A stretch of 41,284 nt of DNA from Spirochaetota bacterium (GTDB lineage: Bacteria > Spirochaetota > JAGLSM01 > JAKPMW01). Where the stretch lies: positions 1 through 41,284 of the forward strand of contig JAITCI010000072.1 of NCBI GenBank assembly GCA_031283155.1, read 5' to 3'. Positions 34,133-41,284 of the stretch are shown here, in pieces. Below the pieces are notes generated by a model. The model worked only from the letters and a program-made list of their open reading frames with translations. It searched no databases and was not told the origin of the DNA. The number at the start of each line of letters is the position of its first letter. Position 1 is the stretch's first letter. Position numbers and translations under genes: made by a program.

Positions 34133-36204
34133 TAGTAAACGCTCTCAAGTTCAGCATCCTGTATGCCAAGCTGCCCAAGAATCTCCAGACGAATGTTTCG
34201 TGATAATTCGTTATAGGAAATAACGCGAATCGCCGGCAGAGACTTTTCAAAAATTTGCTGCAAAAATAATCTGTTCGGCGCCGTGCAGAGTATGATATTG
34301 CCGTAATAGGGATCGTCAATGGAGCTTGTTACGCGGCCGGCGTTCTGAATCAGGACATTCAATATGTCCGGATCAAGGGATGCGGTCATGTTTCCGTCGC
34401 CGTCCACATCCACAGCGTCGGAAAGGAGTTCCTCGGTTTCGCCGTTTAATTCAATCACCTTTAATACGCCGTTGTCGGCAAGCGCGCTCGAGATCTGCAT
34501 CGCCATCCCCTGACGCACCCGCTCGGTCAGCATCTCCGCCTTGATTCCGCTTTCAAAATGCTCCGCGATCAATTCCAGGATGCGCTCCATATTGGAAATG
34601 GAAACGCGCTCGCGCAGTAAATTTTGCAGCACCTTTTGAATATCGGAGAGGCGCGCGCCCTTGTCCCGCACCTCGCGGACAATCGCGGGACTCTGCGCGT
34701 CGATTGAGTCCAGGAATCGCTGCGTTTGCTGCATGGTGATCAGTTCGGGCGCGTAACTCTTCAAGACCTCGCCGAGATGTGTAGCGAGAACGCTTGGGCA
34801 GTCAACAACGGTATAGCCCAATTCCTCCGCAGCCTTGCTCATGTCGCGGTCTATCCAGCGCGCGGGCTGGCCAAAGGTGGGATCGCGGGTATCGAGACCA
34901 TTCACTCCGTCCGGTATGCCACGCGGATTGATCACGAAGAGCTTGTCCACCTGGAGATCGCCCTTGCCCACGTCCACCCCGCGGATCCGGATGGAATACT
35001 GATTGGGGCCAAGCCGCGGGTTGTCACGGATGCGCACCGGCGGGACAACGATGCCCATCTCGTTGGCGCTGCGCTTACGCAGATTGCGGATACGATCAAG
35101 CAGATCCCCGCCCTGCGACTCGTCCACGAGCGGCACCAGCGCAAAACCGATCTCGAGTTCAAGGAGTTCCGGCTGCTGCGGCGCAAGAACCTCGGGTTCG
35201 CGCTTCCCGGCGCTGTCCTCTTGTCCTCCTGCCTTTGCGTCAGAGATGGCGCTCCGCCGCAAGCGCCACCCAAACAGGAACATCACCGCGCCCAGGCCAA
35301 AGAGCGGCACCTTGGGGAAGCCGGGCAGTACGCCCAGGAAAAAGAGAAATCCCGAGGATATCAGGAACACCTTGGGCTGGCTCGAGAGCTGCTTCATGAT
35401 ATCTTCCCCGAGCCCGCCCTCGGAAACGGCGCGCGTCACGATGATGCCGGTTGCGGTCGAGAAGAGCAGCGCGGGGATCTGCGCAACCAGGCCATCGCCC
35501 ACGGTCAGCAGAAGATAGGTTTCGGCGGCGTCCGAGATTGACTCCCCGCGCATCACCACCCCAATAATGATACCGCCTATGATATTGATGAAGGTGATGA
35601 TGAGGCCGACTGTAACATCGCCCTTCACAAATTTGGAGGCACCGTCCATGGAACCGTAAAAATCGGTTTCCGATTGCACAACCTGACGTTTGCGCAGAGC
35701 CTCTTCCATGGTGATGAGGCCGCTTGCGAGTTCTCCCTCTATCGCCATATACTTATTGGGCATGGCGTCCAGGCGAAAGCGCGCCGCCACTTCGGATATG
35801 CGCGTGGAGCCTTTTGTGATAACGATAAACTGCACCGCGGTGATAATCAGAAAGATCACCAGTCCGACTACGTAATTCCCTCCGACCACAAAGTCGCCGA
35901 AGGCGCGGATGATCGCGCCGTCAAATGCGATACCCTGCGAGAGGATCATGCGTGTTGTGGATACGTTCAGCGCAAGGCGAAAGACGGTTGTTAAGAGGAG
36001 CAATGACGGGAAGATGGAAAAATCCGCCGCGTTTTTCATATACATGACCGTCAGGAGAACGATCAGGGATATCATGAGATTGAAGCCGATCAGGGTATCG
36101 AGCAGCATGGTGGGAACGGGGATGATCAACATAAAGACGACCAGAACCACCGCCACCGCAAGCACCAGATCGGTTTGTCTCGCCAGACTTTTTACCTGTG
36201 CCAT
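34132..36204 (-). CDS. flhA: flagellar export apparatus protein FlhA
   Basis: FlhA, 690 residues, forms the nonameric export-gate ring of the flagellar type III system. The N-terminal half carries about eight transmembrane segments with the FHIPEP-type region (GSTRISEVAARFRLDAMPNKYMAIEGELASGLI); the C-terminal half (about 330-690) is the cytosolic chaperone-docking domain. The length matches the family. The ATG has AAAGGGGGG upstream, and a nested hairpin lies just before that. The stop TAG lies in a CTAG where a MITE has inserted; the TA duplication keeps the codon. Confidence 0.94.
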   Translation of the reverse strand: MAQVKSLARQTDLVLAVAVVLVVFMLIIPVPTMLLDTLIGFNLMISLIVLLTVMYMKNAADFSIFPSLLLLTTVFRLALNVSTTRMILSQGIAFDGAIIRAFGDFVVGGNYVVGLVIFLIITAVQFIVITKGSTRISEVAARFRLDAMPNKYMAIEGELASGLITMEEALRKRQVVQSETDFYGSMDGASKFVKGDVTVGLIITFINIIGGIIIGVVMRGESISDAAETYLLLTVGDGLVAQIPALLFSTATGIIVTRAVSEGGLGEDIMKQLSSQPKVFLISSGFLFFLGVLPGFPKVPLFGLGAVMFLFGWRLRRSAISDAKAGGQEDSAGKREPEVLAPQQPELLELEIGFALVPLVDESQGGDLLDRIRNLRKRSANEMGIVVPPVRIRDNPRLGPNQYSIRIRGVDVGKGDLQVDKLFVINPRGIPDGVNGLDTRDPTFGQPARWIDRDMSKAAEELGYTVVDCPSVLATHLGEVLKSYAPELITMQQTQRFLDSIDAQSPAIVREVRDKGARLSDIQKVLQNLLRERVSISNMERILELIAEHFESGIKAEMLTERVRQGMAMQISSALADNGVLKVIELNGETEELLSDAVDVDGDGNMTASLDPDILNVLIQNAGRVTSSIDDPYYGNIILCTAPNRLFLQQIFEKSLPAIRVISYNELSRNIRLEILGQLGIQDAELESVY

Positions 36205-36221
36205 CTACCCCCCTTTCTAGC

Positions 36222-36275
36222 CCGCGCACTACTGCGGCATCCGTGCCGCTGCGCGGTGCAGTACGTCCGTATACT
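36222..36275 (-). repeat. nested hairpin and mini hairpin upstream of the flhA ribosome binding site
   Basis: On the minus strand: outer CCGCGCA/TGCGCGG, inner GCGGCA-CGGA-TGCCGC, junction AGTAG on the 3' side (36222-36256). A second dyad AGTA/TACT with CGGAC inside (36260-36275) overlaps the flhB stop codon. The first hairpin ends six bases before the AAAGGGGGG Shine-Dalgarno of flhA. Confidence 0.65.
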
Positions 36276-37425
36276 AGTTCACGCTCTGATAGGTACGCCT
36301 TCTGAATTTCTCAAGCCGCTGATACACTGTTACCACCGCGTTAAAGAGCGCCTCCGGTATCGGATCACCCAGACGCACATCGTCATAGAGCGCCCAGGCA
36401 AGCGGCTTGTTTTCCATAATCGGTACCTCCGCCTCAATCGCGATCTGCCGAATCACGAAGGCCAGATGATCGGCACCCTTTGCCACGACAACCGGCTGTT
36501 GGTGCAGCAGCATATCGTATTGCAACGCCACCGCGATATGGGTTGGGTTTGTGATAACCACGTCCGCCTTTTTGACCATGGCCGGAAGGTTGCGCTGCGC
36601 AAGTTCGCGGCTCTTTTGCATGAGCCGCTGCTTGATGAGGGGATCCCCCTCCTCCATCTTGTGCTCTTCCTTCATTTCCGGCATGGACATCTTCAGGCTT
36701 TCGAGATGCTGCCTGCGCTGGAACATATAATCGGGAATCGAAAACGCAAACAGGACAACGCAGGTGGCATTGACCAGGGTGAAGGCTATCGTGGTGATGG
36801 CGTCGAACGAAGCGGCCGCTCCGGCGTCGATCAGATTGATGATATAGGGAAGCTGGCTGCTGATGATCATCCAGGCGATTGCCGCGATGACCACAATCTT
36901 GACAATCGATTTCAGAAGATTGGCCATTGCCTGTTTGGAAAAGAGAATGCGCTGGATGATCTTCTGGGGCGTAAAGGAGATCCGCTCAAGCTTGGGGATG
37001 AGCGGCTTCCAGGTAAACAGAAAACCGACCTGCATCAGATTTGCGGCTATGCCTGTGATCAGGGAGATCACAAGGATGGGCGCGGTGATTTTCAAAAACA
37101 GGAACCCAAAATGGAAGAGCGCGCTGCGGATACCGTTTGCGGAAATATCGATGGTATACATATTGTCGATGCAGTAGGTAAATGCCTCATGGAAACCCTC
37201 AATGATGTACTTCCCGAAAAACGCGAGCGTCCAGAAAACCACAAGCAGCACAATTGCCGCCGACATATCGATGCTCTTGGGAACCTTGCCCTCTTCACGC
37301 GCCTTGCGCTTCTTGGATTCGGTCGCGTCAAGGGTGCGCCCCTCGTCCTCCGCCGCGAAGAATTGCAGATCCAGATAAAAGGGATCCCCGGGGCCGAGCA
37401 AGAGGTATTGATATCGGTCAATCAT
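36274..37425 (-). CDS. flhB: flagellar export switch protein FlhB
   Basis: FlhB, 383 residues, the substrate-specificity switch of flagellar export. Four transmembrane segments (about 55-75, 102-128, 172-194, 210-232) are followed by a cytoplasmic domain with the self-cleavage site NPTH at 293-296. Its ATG overlaps the fliR stop (ATGA). The N-terminal tail (MIDRYQYLLLGPGDPFYLDLQFF) is longer than in E. coli and keeps the KKRKAREEGKVPKS basic motif. Confidence 0.95.
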   Translation of the reverse strand: MIDRYQYLLLGPGDPFYLDLQFFAAEDEGRTLDATESKKRKAREEGKVPKSIDMSAAIVLLVVFWTLAFFGKYIIEGFHEAFTYCIDNMYTIDISANGIRSALFHFGFLFLKITAPILVISLITGIAANLMQVGFLFTWKPLIPKLERISFTPQKIIQRILFSKQAMANLLKSIVKIVVIAAIAWMIISSQLPYIINLIDAGAAASFDAITTIAFTLVNATCVVLFAFSIPDYMFQRRQHLESLKMSMPEMKEEHKMEEGDPLIKQRLMQKSRELAQRNLPAMVKKADVVITNPTHIAVALQYDMLLHQQPVVVAKGADHLAFVIRQIAIEAEVPIMENKPLAWALYDDVRLGDPIPEALFNAVVTVYQRLEKFRRRTYQSVN

Positions 37426-38201
37426 GCCGCAGCCCCCGTAACCCGCAACGCGAACTGAATGCTCTGGCTGATGACCTCGCCCATAAACCGGAAGATAAAG
37501 GGTAAGGAGGCCAGGAGTACGGAAAGCCCCACCAGGATCTGAATCGGGAAGCCCATCATCAGGATATTCAGCTGCGGCGCGGTTTTGGCGAGTATCCCCA
37601 TGGAAAGCGAAAGCAGAAAGGAGACCGCGATCATCGGGAGCGCGATCTTAAGCGCCGCGCCGAACATCGCGGTAAAGGCCGAAGCGGCGCCCTGGGCGAA
37701 GGGTCCGGCCTCGCGCGTTAACTCCAGCACGGGAAGGGATGCATAGCTGCTCCAGATCGCGCTTAAGAGATGGTGATGCGCCCCAATGCCCACAAAGATA
37801 AGCACCGCAAACATCGAGAGGAGCTGCCCGATAACCGGAACCTCAATCTGCGCCTGCGGATCAAAGACCATAGTGATGGAAAGTCCCATCTGCACGGAAA
37901 AGAGTTCCGCCGCAAACGCGAATGCCGCGAAATAGGTCGCCACGATAAAACCAATCGCGAGGCCAATCAGAAGTTCGCCCGCCAGCTGCATGATATAGGG
38001 AACCAGGGAGAGTTCCGGGCGGATCTGCGCGCGCAGCGCAAGCGTAAACATAACGACAGTCACAAAAAACGCGAGCGTGGCGCGCATACGAAAGGGAACC
38101 ACCATCGATGAAAAGAAAGGAGCGAGCGCCATCATGCCGAAGATCCGCATGAGTATCAGCAAAAAAATCTGCAACTGATAGAGCAGCCCGCTGTCGATCA
38201 T
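37422..38201 (-). CDS. fliR: flagellar export protein FliR
   Basis: FliR, 259 residues, six hydrophobic segments, part of the FliPQR export gate that forms the central pore. Typical features are the RIFGMMALAPFFSS start, the conserved central GLAIGFIVATYFAAFAFAAELFSVQMG and a closing LVGLSVLLASLPFIFRF. The ATG has GAGG upstream. It begins three bases after the fliQ stop and overlaps flhB. Confidence 0.94.
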   Translation of the reverse strand: MIDSGLLYQLQIFLLILMRIFGMMALAPFFSSMVVPFRMRATLAFFVTVVMFTLALRAQIRPELSLVPYIMQLAGELLIGLAIGFIVATYFAAFAFAAELFSVQMGLSITMVFDPQAQIEVPVIGQLLSMFAVLIFVGIGAHHHLLSAIWSSYASLPVLELTREAGPFAQGAASAFTAMFGAALKIALPMIAVSFLLSLSMGILAKTAPQLNILMMGFPIQILVGLSVLLASLPFIFRFMGEVISQSIQFALRVTGAAA

Positions 38202-38203
38202 AA

Positions 38204-38473
38204 TTACCTCGTCATGAGCGGGATCATGTCATAGAGCCGTCGCGAGAAATCCACAAGCGAGGCAAGCATCCAGTTCCCGAACACAATAATGGCCAGAAAA
38301 ATAGATATTATTTTTGGAACAAAGGTCAGGGTTTGCTCCTGTATGGAGGTGGTCGCCTGAAAGATCGATATTAAAAGCCCTACGAACATACTGATCCCGA
38401 GCATCGGCGCGGAGATCAGCAAAATTTGCAAAAGAGAGTCGCGGACTATGCGAACGACGAGATCAAAATCCAT
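38204..38473 (-). CDS. fliQ: flagellar export protein FliQ
   Basis: FliQ, 89 residues with two transmembrane helices (about 15-40 and 50-72), the expected size. It shows the conserved SIFQATTSIQEQTLTFVPK loop between helices. GGAGG lies just before the ATG. Four FliQ copies surround FliP and FliR in the gate. Confidence 0.94.
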   Translation of the reverse strand: MDFDLVVRIVRDSLLQILLISAPMLGISMFVGLLISIFQATTSIQEQTLTFVPKIISIFLAIIVFGNWMLASLVDFSRRLYDMIPLMTR

Positions 38474-38484
38474 ATATACCTCCG

Positions 38485-39258
38485 TCAGACGAACCCTTCT
38501 ACGAGCTTGCGGACGAGCAGATTCCAGCCATCCACAAGGTAGAAGAGAATAATTTTGAAGGGGAGCGATACCATCACCGGCGGCAGCATGATCATGCCCA
38601 TGGACATCAAAACAGAAGCGACGACCATATCAATGATGATAAAGGGCACAAAGATGAGTACCCCAATCTTGAAGGCCGTGGTCATTTCGGAAACAATAAA
38701 AGCGGGTATCAAAACGTGCGTCGGGATATCCGCCGGGGTATTTGGCCGGGCCTCGCGCGCGAGGTGCATAAAGAGCGCGACGTCCGTCTCGCGGGTCTGG
38801 CGGAACATAAACTCCCGAACCGGCGTGATGCCGAGTTCATAAAATTCATCGGCGCTGATCTTCTGGGCGATAAAGGGCTGGAGCGCGTCGGTGTTCACCT
38901 TTTTGATGGTGGGCGCCATGATGAAGATTGTGAGAAAGAGCGCGAGCCCCATGAGCACCTGGTTCGGCGGCATCTGCTGGGTGGCCAGCGCCATTCGCGT
39001 AAACGAAAAGACTATCGAGATGCGCACAAAACTCGTGACCATGATGATGATGGCCGGCGCCAGCGAAAGAACCGTGAGGAGCAGCAGCACCTGGAGCGCG
39101 ACGGAGACCTCGCCCGGGGTATCGGCCTGCTCCACCCCAAAGGTGATCTTCGGCAGCACAAATCCGGGCGCGTTCTGGGCGGCGAGCTGCGCCGCGCCTG
39201 CCACGCACAGGATCACAATGCAGCATAAGCGTATCGCGCGTTTCGACGGAAAATACAT
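38485..39258 (-). CDS. fliP: flagellar export protein FliP
   Basis: FliP, 257 residues, the five-copy core of the export gate. A signal peptide (MYFPSKRAIRLCCIVILC) precedes the mature part, as usual for FliP. Landmarks are FVRISIVFSFTRMALATQQMP (helix 2), GLALFLTIFIMAP, and LIFVPFIIIDMVVASVLMSMGM near the C-terminus. The ATG at 39258 has GGAGGGG; an upstream TTG would lengthen it implausibly. GGA-containing hairpins lie immediately upstream in the gap after fliO. Confidence 0.94.
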   Translation of the reverse strand: MYFPSKRAIRLCCIVILCVAGAAQLAAQNAPGFVLPKITFGVEQADTPGEVSVALQVLLLLTVLSLAPAIIIMVTSFVRISIVFSFTRMALATQQMPPNQVLMGLALFLTIFIMAPTIKKVNTDALQPFIAQKISADEFYELGITPVREFMFRQTRETDVALFMHLAREARPNTPADIPTHVLIPAFIVSEMTTAFKIGVLIFVPFIIIDMVVASVLMSMGMIMLPPVMVSLPFKIILFYLVDGWNLLVRKLVEGFV

Positions 39259-39371
39259 CGCCCCTCCCTGCGCGGGGTACAAACATCCTTACCGTCGGCG
39301 CATACCGATGGTTCCGCGCGAAAACGCGGCATCCATGCTCCGAAAGGATTCCCGCATGAGTTCCAGAGAGG
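39259..39371 (-). repeat. hairpin cluster between fliO and fliP
   Basis: On the minus strand, in order from fliO: GCA-TGGA-TGC within CGG/CCG (39327-39342); GCGC/GCGC around ACC-ATC-GGT (39298-39319); GGTA/TACC around AAGGATGTTTG (39276-39293). The last one ends about 9 bases before the fliP Shine-Dalgarno. Their loops resemble those of the intergenic hairpin family. Confidence 0.5.
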
Positions 39372-39977
39372 TTATTGCTTTTTTTTGAATGCCGTAAGCC
39401 GTTCTTTTTGCGCGCGCAGATAATCAAGCTTTTCTCGGGTGATCGATCCTTCCGCGCGGGTTCTCCCAAGCCCGCGAATGAGCCGATCCATGAAACTCTC
39501 GGTGTTCGCGCTGCCTTCGCGCGAAAAATCCAGCCGGAGAGATTCCAGGGTTTCCTCGTCGCTGATCTCCGCGATCAGACTGACGGCGGCGTCGGCGGCG
39601 CCCAGCACAAAAACGCGCCTGCCCACCTCAACCACCTCAACCGTTTTGCTGCCGCCCAGACTCTGCCGCGCCAAAACGCGCACCGTCTCTCCGTTCCCGA
39701 TACCGAAATCGCGCTTCCGCTTCAAAAAGCGAAAGAGCATATACAGCCCGAGAATAAAAATGGAGAGAATGACGATTGTTTCGATAAAGGTTCCGAGACC
39801 GCCGGGGGCAGTGAACTCGGCGCGCGTATCTCCGCCCTCGAGTTCCTGCATACCGCGGTTAATACCCGATATCCCGATTACCGAATCAGCTTGATTCGTC
39901 TCCTGACCTGGCTCGCCGGCGGCATAGGCAAATACAACCGACAGGGCAAGCAGGAGAGACACAAAAAAAGAGCGCAT
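39372..39977 (-). CDS. fliO: flagellar biosynthesis protein FliO (FliZ)
   Basis: A 201-residue FliO, a membrane chaperone for FliP assembly. A signal peptide (MRSFFVSLLLALSVVFAYA) is followed by a periplasmic stretch with TRAEFTAPGGLGTFI, one transmembrane helix (about 68-88: IVILSIFILGLYMLFRFLKRKRD) and a cytoplasmic FliO domain (ETVRVLARQSLGGSKTVEVVEVGRRVFVLGAA). In treponemes this protein is called FliZ. The ATG at 39977 has GGAGGGG. It is the first gene of this operon; fliM/fliN/fliY usually precede it but here an unrelated gene lies upstream. Confidence 0.88.
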   Translation of the reverse strand: MRSFFVSLLLALSVVFAYAAGEPGQETNQADSVIGISGINRGMQELEGGDTRAEFTAPGGLGTFIETIVILSIFILGLYMLFRFLKRKRDFGIGNGETVRVLARQSLGGSKTVEVVEVGRRVFVLGAADAAVSLIAEISDEETLESLRLDFSREGSANTESFMDRLIRGLGRTRAEGSITREKLDYLRAQKERLTAFKKKQ

Positions 39978-39999
39978 TTCCCCTCCAGAATGCGCATTA

Positions 40000-40028
40000 A
40001 GTATAGCGCAAACAAGGGGAAAGTGCAA
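40000..40028 (-). promoter_or_regulatory. sigma-70 type promoter for the fliO-... operon
   Basis: Minus-strand TTGCAC (40023-40028), 17 bases, TATACT (40000-40005), 23 bases before the fliO ATG. It is not of the sigma-28 type, so the early export operon is expressed without FliA. Confidence 0.72.
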
Positions 40029-40080
40029 GAACTAAGTAGAATCGTAGCCGCGAAATTCACGCAAAAAAACCACTACAAGG

Positions 40081-40145
40081 CATTTGGCCACAAACAAAAC
40101 CGAATAAAAAAATCGAATAAAAACCCAAAAAAGTCCTGGGGTAAA
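40081..40145 (-). repeat. T-rich TTTACCCC repeat, copy 2 (inverted)
   Basis: Reading the minus strand: TTTACCCCAGG, T-rich with two TTATTCG units, GTTTGTGGCC. Forms an inverted pair with the copy at 40182-40278, with 36 bases between them. Confidence 0.6.
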
Positions 40146-40181
40146 AGACAAAACCAAAGCCTCTAAAGCCTTGCCTTTGTA

Positions 40182-40278
40182 TTTACCCCAGATTGGTTTT
40201 TTGTCCAATTCGATCTTTTATTCGCGTTATTCGTGGCTAAATTGCTTTTGCTTTTATTCGTCGTATTCGTGGCTCAAG
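40182..40278 (+). repeat. T-rich TTTACCCC repeat, copy 3
   Basis: TTTACCCCAGAT, T-rich, TTATTCGCGTTATTCGTGGC, followed by a second TTATTCG...ATTCGTGGCTCA unit. Matches 29-98. The gap 40029-40439 between fliO and the OmpA-type gene holds only repeats. Confidence 0.6.
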
Positions 40279-40313
40279 CGCTTTTTCTTGTTCGCCGCTC
40301 GCAGGACGCGAGC

Positions 40314-40354
40314 GCCCCGCATAGTGCCTGGACGGCACTGTATTTACGCGGGGC
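40314..40354 (+). repeat. nested hairpin repeat, type A copy 3
   Basis: Outer GCCCCGC/GCGGGGC, inner AGTGCC-TGGAC-GGCACT, junction GTATTTA. The first inner pair is A-T here and G-C in the other two copies, a compensatory change. Confidence 0.75.
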
Positions 40355-40439
40355 TGCGCGCGGCTCGGCGTCCACTCTTCCGCGATTCTTCCAAAGCGGA
40401 TTCGACGGGAGCGCGAGCTCTGTTGGGTTCCCTACAGCC

Positions 40440-41284
40440 CTACTCCTTCACCAGAAATATCTCTACCCGCCGGTTCTGGGAGCGGCCATCCTCCGTGGCA
40501 TTGCTCGCAACCGGCGACGCCTGCCCACGCCCGCGCACGGTTAAGCGCCGCCCGTCAATCCCGCTTAACACCAAATACCGCGCCACAGCCCGCGCGCGCC
40601 GCTCGGAGAGATCACGGTTGTAGGCGGTATCCCCGGTATTGTCCGTATGCCCCTCTATGACAACCCTGCGATCAGGATACTCCCGCACCATATCCGCAAG
40701 CCGGAAATTGGGACTGCCCCGGGGGAATACATCCGCCGAGTCCACCTCTATGTCCGATATGACCATCTTGATCCCGCGCTTGTCGTTCAGCATCAACAAA
40801 TCAATGTCCACACGCAGCGGTGCCGAATGTCCCACGTTGCCGAAGTAGTCAACGGTACTCCCCTCCACCGTGTAGGACGAGCCGCTCTGCACAAGACGCC
40901 CCGAATTGCTCCGCCCGTCCCAGGCAATCGTCTCATTGACCTGTATCGGCCCCTTGCCGGTAAAGGTCTTAAAGACCGTATCCCCACGCTTGACCTGTAC
41001 CTTCCAGCTCTCTATCAGCGAGGGATCCTGGGTGTTGAGGGTGATGAAGAGATTCTCATTCCTGATATCGTCCGGCGCAAAAAATCCGGCAGCAGTACCC
41101 GGCGAAGCGCCCGAATTTGCAGATATACCCGGCGAGGCTTTCACCTCGCCCGGCTCGGCCTCCAGCGAAACTTCCGTCTTTACCGGCGCGCTGCGGATAT
41201 CCACCGGCTTGCTCTCCGAGGCGTACTCGCCGCCCGCCGTGTCCCGCGCGATGAGCTGATACATATACGTACCGTCGGGAAGCA
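40440..41284 (-). CDS. OmpA-family outer-membrane/peptidoglycan-binding protein (partial)
   Basis: Only the C-terminal 281 residues are present; the frame is open to the window edge, so the gene starts beyond 41284. A FlgD/Ig-like unit is cut at the edge (LPDGTYMYQLIARD), then a Pro/Ala/Ser-rich linker, a second FlgD-like Ig unit (about 70-150 of the visible part: ETIAWDGRSNSGRLVQSGSSYTVEG), and the OmpA-like peptidoglycan-binding domain (IEGHTDNTGDTAYNRDLSERRARAVARYL, then SQNRRVEIFLVKE). Such proteins link outer membrane and peptidoglycan. Spirochaete homologues are long multi-domain surface proteins. Confidence 0.8.
   Translation of the reverse strand, partial: LPDGTYMYQLIARDTAGGEYASESKPVDIRSAPVKTEVSLEAEPGEVKASPGISANSGASPGTAAGFFAPDDIRNENLFITLNTQDPSLIESWKVQVKRGDTVFKTFTGKGPIQVNETIAWDGRSNSGRLVQSGSSYTVEGSTVDYFGNVGHSAPLRVDIDLLMLNDKRGIKMVISDIEVDSADVFPRGSPNFRLADMVREYPDRRVVIEGHTDNTGDTAYNRDLSERRARAVARYLVLSGIDGRRLTVRGRGQASPVASNATEDGRSQNRRVEIFLVKE

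Noticed and set aside
36175-37458. Long plus-strand open frame of 427 codons opposite flhB
   Set aside because: It is an antisense shadow of flhB: low-complexity His/Arg-rich translation, no ribosome binding site and no known family. The same holds for long antisense frames at 21635-22654 and 9751-10680.

Overview
The window looks like part of a spirochaete chromosome, most like Treponema and possibly a gut or termite-gut type. Four things point there: the flagellar order fliO-fliP-fliQ-fliR-flhB-flhA-flhF-flhG-(membrane protein)-fliA-FapA-like gene; many small lipoproteins with loose lipoboxes; groES standing without groEL; and an adenylate-cyclase-type C-terminal tail of the kind seen in spirochaete cyclases. 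HydF, the [FeFe]-hydrogenase maturation GTPase, suggests anaerobic H2 metabolism. No rRNA, tRNA, CRISPR array or intact insertion sequence was seen.

Layout. 1-13.5 kb is housekeeping and envelope: argD, a lipoprotein, obg-proB, a structured leader and hydF, a small conserved protein, two tiny lipoproteins, groES, a GGDEF diguanylate cyclase, then a minus-strand run of cyclase-tail protein, bactofilin, prfB, a PEGA-domain envelope protein and ftsY. 13.5-18.4 kb holds an exported pentapeptide-repeat protein, an ATP-grasp ligase, a lipoprotein and a nucleobase-type permease. 18.6-21.9 kb is a thiamine operon, thiD-thiM-thiE followed by a HAD phosphatase, behind a TPP riboswitch that runs right up to the thiD start codon. 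22-27.5 kb holds a coiled-coil membrane protein and two tandem, nearly identical SpoIIE/PP2C phosphatases. 27.7-40 kb is the flagellar export and regulation operon on the minus strand, driven by a sigma-70-type promoter. The right edge cuts an OmpA-family gene.

The most unusual content lies between genes. A family of small hairpins recurs with arms that differ from copy to copy but stay complementary, and with apical loops usually containing GGA on one strand. Two copies match the CsrA SELEX consensus RUACARGGAUGU at all 12 positions: one in the leader of the second SpoIIE gene, one after a lipoprotein gene. Related hairpins sit just before the Shine-Dalgarno sequences of flhA and fliP, and several overlap stop codons. 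Larger nested versions (outer stem, inner stem, TGGA-type loop, GTATTT junction) show compensatory changes between copies. A 148-bp MITE-like element has inserted in a CTAG at the flhA stop codon without destroying it. A T-rich repeat opening with TTTACCCC occurs three times near the window edges.

Together the genes cover flagellar export, placement and transcription control (FlhF/FlhG/FliA), envelope organisation (bactofilin, PEGA, OmpA, lipoproteins), signalling (diguanylate cyclase, PP2C phosphatases) and thiamine salvage.
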